Part shown: positions 57,903 through 64,000 of the stretch, one piece after another
Layout of the letters: the number at the start of each line of letters is the position of its first letter
How positions within the stretch are numbered: position 1 is the stretch's first letter
DNA from: Methylophilaceae bacterium LSUCC0717
GTDB lineage: Bacteria > Pseudomonadota > Gammaproteobacteria > Burkholderiales > Methylophilaceae
Direction of reading: 5' to 3'
NCBI GenBank assembly: GCA_024919195.1
Contig: CP103436.1
Span: 1,178,001-1,242,000, forward strand
DNA: 64,000 nt
The notes under the pieces: model-generated
Databases searched by the model: none
What the model saw: only the letters and a program-made list of their open reading frames with translations
Told to the model about the DNA's origin: nothing
Program-made: the position numbers and the translations under genes

Positions 57903-58361
57903 ATGGACTTAAGAAAACTAAAAAAACTAATCGATCTGGTTGAAGAATCGGGAATTAGTGAATTAGAATTAACTGAAGGTGAAGAAAGTGTTCGTATCAG
58001 TCGCCAAGGTCAAGTGGTGCAACAACCTCAGCAATACACTATACCTCAACAACCGACACCGCCCGTACAAAACCAAGTGCCAACACCAACAGCTAGTGCA
58101 GAGGCAGAAGACATAGTTCAAGATGCTGGGCATGCCCTAACTTCACCAATGGTAGGTACTTTCTATAGATCATCGTCACCCGAAGCTGATCCATATGTCG
58201 AAGTTGGTAGTAGCGTGAAAAAAGGTGACACTTTATGCATTATCGAGGCGATGAAACTACTCAATGAAATTGAAGCCGATCGTGACGGAATTGTTAAGAA
58301 GATTATGGTTGAGAATGCTCAGCCAGTTGAATTTGGTGAACCACTTTTTATTATTGAGTAA
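57903..58361 (+). CDS. accB: biotin carboxyl carrier protein of acetyl-CoA carboxylase
   Basis: A 152-residue carrier: an N-terminal segment ([20 protein letters not shown]), a Pro/Gln-rich flexible linker (about 38-68), and the biotinyl domain with the biotin lysine in [11 protein letters not shown] (Lys118). The motif is MKL rather than the usual MKM. It is followed by accC within 4 bases. Confidence 0.97.
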   Translation: MDLRKLKKLIDLVEESGISELELTEGEESVRISRQGQVVQQPQQYTIPQQPTPPVQNQVPTPTASAEAEDIVQDAGHALTSPMVGTFYRSSSPEADPYVEVGSSVKKGDTLCIIEAMKLLNEIEADRDGIVKKIMVENAQPVEFGEPLFIIE

Positions 58362-58364
58362 TCT

Positions 58365-59711
58365 ATGTTTGAAAAAATTCTTATTGCTAACCGCGGAGAG
58401 ATTGCACTTCGCATCCTAAGAGCCTGTCGCCAGATGGGTATTAAAGTGGTAACCGTTCACTCAGAGGCTGACGTAGATGCAAAATATGTCAAACTTTCTG
58501 ATGAGTCCGTCTGTATAGGTCCAGCGCCATCGAATCTCAGCTACTTAAATATTCCAGCCATTATTAGCGCTGCGGAAGTAACTGATGCTCAAGCCATTCA
58601 TCCTGGATATGGTTTTCTTTCTGAAAATGCAGATTTTGCTGAACAAGTTGAAAAAAGTGGATTTACTTTCATTGGTCCTAAATCAGAAACCATCAGATTG
58701 ATGGGAGATAAAGTAAGTGCCAAGGAAGCCATGATAAAAGCTGGCATTCCAGTTGTCCCTGGCTCTGATGGTGAATTGAGTAGTAATCCTGATGAGATTA
58801 TAGACACCGCTAGAAAAATTGGATATCCGGTAATTATTAAAGCAGCCGGTGGTGGTGGTGGACGAGGAATGAGAGTGGTCCACACTGAAGCATCACTGCT
58901 AAATGCCGTTTCAATGACAAAAAATGAAGCGCACAGCTTTTTTGGTAATGCCGCGGTGTACATGGAAAAATATCTAGAGAAGCCCAGGCACATTGAATAC
59001 CAAGTGCTCGCAGATAATTATAAAAATGCGATCCATCTCTTCGAGAGAGATTGCTCCATGCAACGGAGACATCAAAAAGTCATTGAAGAAGCTCCTGCTC
59101 CAGGATTGTCAGATAAGTTAAGAAAAAAAATGGGTGAAAAATGTGCTGATGCCTGTAGAAAAATTGGTTATCGAGGAGCCGGCACCTTTGAGTTTCTTTA
59201 CGAAAACGATGAATTTTACTTTATTGAAATGAATACTCGAATTCAGGTAGAGCATCCTGTGACAGAAATGATTACCGGTGTTGACCTCATTCAAGAACAA
59301 ATAAAAATCGCAGCTGGTGAGAAGTTAAGCTACCGCCAGAAAGATATCGTGATTAATGGTCATGCAATGGAATGTCGCATTAATGCTGAAGATTCATATT
59401 CTTTCATACCATCCCCAGGCCTTATCAATAGGTTCCATGTGCCTGGAGGTCCTGGCATCAGGGTTGATACCCATGTTTATGGGGGTTATCGCGTTCCATC
59501 GCATTATGACTCGATGATCGGTAAGCTAATCGCTCATGGGGACACACGTGAAAAAGCTGCTGCAAAACTACAAATGGCTCTTTCAGAAATGTATTGCGAG
59601 GGAATTAAAATTAATATTGATCTCCACCGTGATTTATTAATAGATCTAGCTTTCCTTAAGGGTGGAGCAAGTATTCATTACTTGGAAGAAAAATTAGGAA
59701 TGAAAAAATAG
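58365..59711 (+). CDS. accC: biotin carboxylase
   Basis: A 448-residue ATP-grasp enzyme that carboxylates biotin on AccB, the first step of fatty acid synthesis. Motifs: [34 protein letters not shown], the glycine-rich [21 protein letters not shown], and [17 protein letters not shown]. The accA and accD subunits are encoded elsewhere. The prmA GTG follows directly on the stop. Confidence 0.98.
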   Translation: MFEKILIANRGEIALRILRACRQMGIKVVTVHSEADVDAKYVKLSDESVCIGPAPSNLSYLNIPAIISAAEVTDAQAIHPGYGFLSENADFAEQVEKSGFTFIGPKSETIRLMGDKVSAKEAMIKAGIPVVPGSDGELSSNPDEIIDTARKIGYPVIIKAAGGGGGRGMRVVHTEASLLNAVSMTKNEAHSFFGNAAVYMEKYLEKPRHIEYQVLADNYKNAIHLFERDCSMQRRHQKVIEEAPAPGLSDKLRKKMGEKCADACRKIGYRGAGTFEFLYENDEFYFIEMNTRIQVEHPVTEMITGVDLIQEQIKIAAGEKLSYRQKDIVINGHAMECRINAEDSYSFIPSPGLINRFHVPGGPGIRVDTHVYGGYRVPSHYDSMIGKLIAHGDTREKAAAKLQMALSEMYCEGIKINIDLHRDLLIDLAFLKGGASIHYLEEKLGMKK

Positions 59712-60599
59712 GTGATCTCTTTATCACTGATAGTAGATGATGATATTGCACAGTCCATTGGTGACCATCTCCTAGAGCTCAACGCACTGTCTCTAAGCTT
59801 TAGCGACTCTGATTTAGACACACAGAATGAAGTAGCGATTTTTGGAGAGGACCCTGATGATCATGAAAGGTATTGGAAAAATACCAAGGTCATAGCTCTA
59901 TTCCAGGATGATCATACTCTATCAGAGGTTATTAATTCAATTCACAATGAGTTTAATATTCATATCGATCAGATTCAGATTGAGCCGGTTGCAGAAAAAG
60001 ATTGGGTTAAAGAAACTCAGTCGCAATTTAAACCGATCCAAATTAATGACAAAATTTGGATCATTCCCTCTTGGCACAAAATAAAAAATAATAATGCCAT
60101 TAACATTCACCTAGACCCTGGATTAGCATTTGGGACTGGGTCACATCCCACCACCAAACTTTGTTTAGATTGGTTAACCAAAATTGATCTTATTGATAAA
60201 TCCGTTTTAGATTATGGATGTGGATCGGGAATTTTAGCTATTGCGGCAAAAAAATTAGGGGCCAAATCAGTTGCTGGAACAGACATTGATCCTCAGGCAA
60301 TTACCGCCAGTCATCAGAATGCAGAGAATAACCAAACGAGTGCCATTAATTTTTTTACATCAAACGAATCAACAAATGACCTTTATGATATTGTTGTCGC
60401 AAATATATTATCGAGTGCACTGAAAGTGTTAGAGCCACTTATACATTCTAAATGTAAACCACAAGGGCGCATCGCACTATCGGGTATTTTGCAATCCCAG
60501 GAAAATGAAATCAGAGAAATATATGACCATAACTTTATTTTTGAAGACTCTTTATATCAAGATGGTTGGGTATGTATGACTGCATTAAGAAAGTCATAG
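59712..60599 (+). CDS. prmA: ribosomal protein L11 methyltransferase
   Basis: A 295-residue SAM-dependent methyltransferase that trimethylates L11. N-terminal substrate domain (about 1-85), then DPGLAFGTGSHPTTKLCLDWL (in part) and SAM motif VLDYGCGSGILAIAA, GTDIDPQA, and VVANILSSAL. It starts with GTG at 59712 immediately behind the accC stop, so translation is coupled. Convergent with the photolyase gene, overlapping by 6 bp. Confidence 0.94.
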   Translation: MISLSLIVDDDIAQSIGDHLLELNALSLSFSDSDLDTQNEVAIFGEDPDDHERYWKNTKVIALFQDDHTLSEVINSIHNEFNIHIDQIQIEPVAEKDWVKETQSQFKPIQINDKIWIIPSWHKIKNNNAINIHLDPGLAFGTGSHPTTKLCLDWLTKIDLIDKSVLDYGCGSGILAIAAKKLGAKSVAGTDIDPQAITASHQNAENNQTSAINFFTSNESTNDLYDIVVANILSSALKVLEPLIHSKCKPQGRIALSGILQSQENEIREIYDHNFIFEDSLYQDGWVCMTALRKS

Positions 60600-62123
60600 C
60601 TGTTCGATATTTTTCAATATTTGTTTACTCTTTTTAATATATAAGCCCTTATCTTCTTCACTCATTTTATTTATCTGCATCTTAACAATACCCATTCTTG
60701 GATTATTTTCTAATAACCTTGGGTTGTTTAAAAAGAAGTTCCAGTAGAGACTATTAAATGGACATGAGTTGTCTGCAAATTTAGTCTTCACATCGTACTG
60801 ACAGGATTTACAGTAATTTCCCATCTTATTAATATAAGAGCCGGATGAGACATACGGTTTTGTGGCCAACAAACCTCCGTCAGCATATTGTGACATGCCT
60901 AATACATTTGGCATTTCAACCCATTCTATGGCATCTATGTAAATTGCTAAAAACCATTCATGAACACGCTTTGGATCAACTTCACTCAGTAACATAAAAT
61001 TTCCGAGTATCATTAATCTTTGGATATGGTGGGCATATGCATGTTGCAAAGATTGCTGTATCGATTTTTGCAGGCAGTTCATGTTAGTTTTTCCATGCCA
61101 AAAAAACTCTGGTAACTTATTTTTAAATTCTAAATAGTTACTGAGTTCATATTCAGGCATCTTTGCCCAATACACTCCTCGGATGTATTCTCGCCAACCA
61201 ATAATCTGTCTTATAAATCCTTCGACAGTACTTAAATTAGATAAATCTTTTTTTAAGTACCCCTCGACTGTTTTAGCAACCATCAGTGGTGATAACATTT
61301 TAGTATTGAGGGCAAAAGAGATTAATGAGTGAAACAAAAATGGATTTTCATTCGCCATAGCGTCCTGAAAGTCACCAAATTTATCAAGGCTAGATTTTAT
61401 AAAATGATTTAGAACTTGTAATGATTCCTCGTCGTTACTTGGCCAATTAAAATCTTTTACATCAACGGACCCAATGTATCCAATTTCTAATTCATCAATC
61501 TCATCCTTGAGATGTCCCACTTCATGATTGAACTTGATACGATCTGGAACTGATTGTTTTGGATCCCACTTTTTCCTATTATCTTGATCATAATTCCACT
61601 TATCACCGATAGGTTTATCACCAACCATTAAGATGGAATATTTTTTCCTGATATGGCGGTAGAATTCTTCCATTCTCCATATTTTTTTATTTGTGAAAAA
61701 ATCACTTAAGTCCTGTCTATGAGTCAAAAAATGTTCCGTCGAATAAGATTGGTGTTCTAAACCGATTTGATTGGCTATTTTTTTCAATTCTTGATCCAAT
61801 CGACATTCATCAGGCATCTGATATTCAAATTTATTTATATCTGAATTTATTTCAATTAATTTCTGAATATTTTTATAAAAGGATTGCTGATTGTCCGGAT
61901 CTTTTAATTTGATATACCTCACAACATGGCCTTCTTGCTCTAATTCTTTTGCAAATTTTCGCATCGCATGCATGAATGCGAGCATTTTTTGAATGTGGTG
62001 CTTCGCATAAGTCATTTCAGGAATAATTTCCATCATCAGATAGATCATATTCTGATCAATTTGCTTGAACCAGCTGTGCTTCTTATTTAACTGATCACCC
62101 AATAATAATCTAAGTGTTTTCAT
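60594..62123 (-). CDS. iron-sulfur bacterial photolyase/cryptochrome (FeS-BCP, PhrB type)
   Basis: A 509-residue protein of the FeS-BCP group, whose member PhrB is a prokaryotic (6-4) photolyase. From ATG 62123 ([12 protein letters not shown]) the four cysteines expected for the [4Fe-4S] cluster stand at 350, 438, 441 and 454 (TNMNCLQ, YCKSCQY, NSCPFN), matching the cluster ligands I recall for PhrB, and the active-site pair HAYAHHIQRL (His365, His366) is present. The start at 62138 is less likely. It repairs UV damage using light and FAD. It overlaps the DASH gene by 14 bp (62110-62123). Confidence 0.9.
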   Translation of the reverse strand: MKTLRLLLGDQLNKKHSWFKQIDQNMIYLMMEIIPEMTYAKHHIQKMLAFMHAMRKFAKELEQEGHVVRYIKLKDPDNQQSFYKNIQKLIEINSDINKFEYQMPDECRLDQELKKIANQIGLEHQSYSTEHFLTHRQDLSDFFTNKKIWRMEEFYRHIRKKYSILMVGDKPIGDKWNYDQDNRKKWDPKQSVPDRIKFNHEVGHLKDEIDELEIGYIGSVDVKDFNWPSNDEESLQVLNHFIKSSLDKFGDFQDAMANENPFLFHSLISFALNTKMLSPLMVAKTVEGYLKKDLSNLSTVEGFIRQIIGWREYIRGVYWAKMPEYELSNYLEFKNKLPEFFWHGKTNMNCLQKSIQQSLQHAYAHHIQRLMILGNFMLLSEVDPKRVHEWFLAIYIDAIEWVEMPNVLGMSQYADGGLLATKPYVSSGSYINKMGNYCKSCQYDVKTKFADNSCPFNSLYWNFFLNNPRLLENNPRMGIVKMQINKMSEEDKGLYIKKSKQILKNIEQL

Positions 62124-63360
62124 TCCAGTACATCTCATATTGATTACTTATATCGTAAGTATTTTTCTGCTTTTCAACATTGAATCGTCTACCACCTCTA
62201 GGGTCCGTTCCATACCCAGCGATATATATCCAATTACCTTGGTTTGAGTAAATATCAAAATCGATCAAATATTTTTGGAAAAAATCAGCACCAATTCGCC
62301 AATCTATTTTCATTTCAAAAATAATAAAAGAGGCTAATACCTGCCTCATTCGGTTTGATAAGAATCCACTATTTTGCAACTCTCTAATACCTGCATTGAT
62401 AAATGATGATTCTGTATTTGCTTCTACTAATGTCTTTATATTGTCCTGACTTGTTTCATTAATCTCTTTATTTTTTAGTCCGAATGGGAAATATAATTTC
62501 CTGTCATATTTAAAGTGTAAAAACCTAAAGTAATCTCTCCACAAAAGTTCGAACAAAATCCAATAAGTACTCTCGTTAGCCCCATAATTTTCCTCATAAT
62601 TTTTAAGAGATGTAAATATTTGTCTCGCTGAAATTAAACCATGCGCAAGCCACACTGAAAATTTTGTTGAAAAATCATTGCCCATCAACTCATTTCTTGT
62701 CTGTTTATATTCAAGTGCTTTATTATCTGAAAAATAATCCTTCACATAGCTTTGAGCACCATTTTCACAGATGGTGAAGTGATTTAAAAAATCTACACTG
62801 CCCCTATATGTATTTTTATAATTTGGTAATTGGCATGATTTAATATTTAAAAGATCTGCAGGCTTTGGAAAGGTTAAACTTTTATTTAAGGTGACGGTAA
62901 TAGGTTTTGATTCCACCTTCTTTCTGAATGTCGTAAAGGTGTCAGGTAAATTGTTTACATCAAAGTCAAGGTCATCAATATTGAGCAATGAGGAGTCCCA
63001 GTAGGACACCACATCTGGTTGAGTGATGCTTATTTCCTCATCCTTTTCGTAAGGACTAATTATTTTTTCACAATATATTTTATTGATCTGGTGGTGTTTT
63101 GCTAAAGAAGAAAATATAGCTGAAGGCTCACCCTCAATAATATACAGTTCATGACCTAATTCGGATAAATTTATCTTAAGTTGATTCAGCGCATCAATTA
63201 AAAATTTATTCTTATGATTTTCGTCACCATCAAGAATTCTTAAATGTCGATTAACTATATAAACAAAAGAAATGCTTGTTGAATCTTTGATACATTGAAC
63301 CAAGGGATAATTATCATTAATTCTAAGATTGTTTCTAAACCAGAAAATATTATGTGACAC
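62110..63360 (-). CDS. DASH-type cryptochrome/photolyase
   Basis: A 416-residue FAD protein. The N-terminal domain (about 1-130) starts [14 protein letters not shown], and the C-terminal FAD domain has [36 protein letters not shown] (in part), [40 protein letters not shown] (in part), the DASH signature. DASH proteins repair CPD lesions in single-stranded or loop DNA and may signal. It starts with GTG at 63360 and overlaps the DUF2256 gene by 11 bp. Confidence 0.92.
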   Translation of the reverse strand: MSHNIFWFRNNLRINDNYPLVQCIKDSTSISFVYIVNRHLRILDGDENHKNKFLIDALNQLKINLSELGHELYIIEGEPSAIFSSLAKHHQINKIYCEKIISPYEKDEEISITQPDVVSYWDSSLLNIDDLDFDVNNLPDTFTTFRKKVESKPITVTLNKSLTFPKPADLLNIKSCQLPNYKNTYRGSVDFLNHFTICENGAQSYVKDYFSDNKALEYKQTRNELMGNDFSTKFSVWLAHGLISARQIFTSLKNYEENYGANESTYWILFELLWRDYFRFLHFKYDRKLYFPFGLKNKEINETSQDNIKTLVEANTESSFINAGIRELQNSGFLSNRMRQVLASFIIFEMKIDWRIGADFFQKYLIDFDIYSNQGNWIYIAGYGTDPRGGRRFNVEKQKNTYDISNQYEMYWNENT

Positions 63361-63484
63361 GATGATTTTTACACCTTTGAGAGCAATACTTTACTTCATC
63401 CCAACATCTTTCCCATTTTTTTCGCCATGAGAAAGGTCGCTGACATGTGACGCATATTTTTTGTGGTAAGTTTTGTTTGTGCAT
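63350..63484 (-). CDS. DUF2256 family protein, short zinc-finger-like
   Basis: A 44-residue protein read from ATG 63484: [20 protein letters not shown], then [18 protein letters not shown], then KNHRVT. It has the four or five cysteines of the DUF2256 family (CVTC and CSQRC pairs plus ERCW), a likely zinc site. DUF2256 genes are usually next to cryptochrome/photolyase genes, which is exactly the case here. It is too short for ordinary ORF thresholds. It overlaps the DASH gene start by 11 bp. Exact role unknown. Confidence 0.9.
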   Translation of the reverse strand: MHKQNLPQKICVTCQRPFSWRKKWERCWDEVKYCSQRCKNHRVT

Positions 63485-63558
63485 ATTTCTAAGATGATAT
63501 TAAAGGGGTTTGGTTCTTCAATATTTAGCTAATTTAAAAAAAATGCTTATAATAAGTG

Positions 63559-63957
63559 ATGCGTTTAATATTAATGCTCATTATTTCTTTGTTCCTAGCC
63601 TCATGTGCTTCGACTAATCAAAATATACAGCGCCCTGCGCCACATAATGACTTTACTGGCAAATTTGTTGAAAAGCATTTTGCCGGGGAGGATGCAAATG
63701 ACTATATGATGAGAGCATGTAAGGTGTATGGCGGACTAAATCAAGATAGTGTTAAAAAAAAGGATAGTGATCTGTTACTTCAGGATATATTTGAGTTCAA
63801 ATGTAATTTTGCCAATAAGTTATCTGACGAGTTAGAAATTGATGGAAAATCATCCAAACGCCTGAACGGTACCATAGCCAAACAAAAATGCGAAAGACTT
63901 GGTTTTAAAGTGGGTTCTAAAGATTTCGCAAACTGCCTTCAGGAGCTTACACAATGA
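63559..63957 (+). CDS. small predicted lipoprotein
   Basis: A 132-residue protein from ATG 63559 (GTG at 63556 directly before it) with a lipoprotein signal MRLILMLIISLFLASCA, cysteine at 16. The mature part contains four cysteines (ASCA, RACKVYGG, EFKCNFANKL, KQKCERLGF, NCLQEL), possibly two disulfides. Not recognised. It overlaps the next exported protein's start by 4 bp, so the two are coupled. Confidence 0.75.
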   Translation: MRLILMLIISLFLASCASTNQNIQRPAPHNDFTGKFVEKHFAGEDANDYMMRACKVYGGLNQDSVKKKDSDLLLQDIFEFKCNFANKLSDELEIDGKSSKRLNGTIAKQKCERLGFKVGSKDFANCLQELTQ

Positions 63958-64000
63958 AAAAGTTTTTTTTACTATTGGTCCTTGCTAATTATTCTTTTGC
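63954..64000 (+). CDS. N terminus of an exported protein (cut by window edge)
   Basis: ATG at 63954 overlaps the preceding stop by 4 bp and encodes MKKFFLLLVLANYSFA, a typical signal peptide, before the window ends. Nothing can be said of the mature protein. Confidence 0.7.
   Translation, partial: MKKFFLLLVLANYSF

Noticed and set aside
58598-58993. 131-residue frame opposite accC
   Set aside because: Antisense shadow of the highly conserved biotin carboxylase gene.

Overview
The window is a gene-dense (roughly 95% coding), AT-rich bacterial chromosome segment with many 4-14 bp gene overlaps, short intergenic gaps, no rRNA, no insertion sequence, no prophage and no CRISPR. Gene content and order (metK / lipid A acyltransferase-dapF-xerC, zapB-zapA-6S RNA, gmk-rpoZ-spoT-ridA-recG-ubiC-ubiA, rimP-nusA-infB-rbfA-truB-rpsO-pnp, aroQ-accB-accC-prmA, an SAH riboswitch on ahcY) point to a betaproteobacterium. 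Low GC and streamlining suggest a small-genome aquatic Methylophilales (OM43 / 'Ca. Methylopumilus'-like). The phylum-class call is firm; the lineage is an inference, since no C1-oxidation gene is in the window.

Layout. 1-1.6 kb: SAM cycle genes on the minus strand, metK followed by a promoter, an SAH riboswitch and the 5' part of ahcY. 1.7-4.9 kb: lipid A acyltransferase, dapF, xerC, a ZapB-like coiled coil, zapA and 6S RNA. 4.9-10.6 kb: DUF2237, EVE, a beta-propeller lipoprotein with a poly-Asp run, ilvA, rpiA, phoU, yggX, dgkA. 10.6-15.9 kb: a metal and cofactor uptake island, with a His-rich TonB receptor and a small exported Cys/His protein on one strand, and on the other a cobalamin riboswitch driving a BtuB-like receptor and a small membrane protein that looks like the BtuM cobalamin transporter. 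15.9-22.8 kb: tRNA-Phe, two tiny membrane proteins, a ROK kinase, MAPEG, a bacterioferritin-like/TusA pair, valS, moeB, a small lipoprotein and a tRNA-Pro/Arg/His operon with a strong promoter.

22.8-39.6 kb: folD, a DksA with a 101-residue Ala/Lys/Pro tandem-repeat tail, pnp and the rimP-to-rpsO translation operon, tyrS, anmK, gltA, erpA-bactofilin-DUF6776-like-argC and rpsI/rplM. 39.7-47.4 kb: a single minus-strand operon from yicC and gmk to ubiA. 47.5-57.3 kb: rph, rdgB, a small conserved protein, hemW, a DUF442-type phosphatase, argH, hemCD, a plant-ferredoxin/FNR fusion reductase, fxsA, dsbD and a TlpA-like thioredoxin. 57.4-60.6 kb: aroQ, accB, accC, prmA. 60.6-63.5 kb: a light-dependent DNA repair operon (DUF2256, DASH cryptochrome, iron-sulfur photolyase). 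The right edge holds a small lipoprotein and the first codons of another exported protein.

The parts most worth a second look are the riboswitch-BtuB-BtuM-like module, the DksA repeat tail, the photolyase/DUF2256 operon and the metal-receptor operon. No stretch above 300 bases lacks a gene or RNA; the longest non-coding stretches are filled by the two riboswitches, 6S RNA and the tRNAs.
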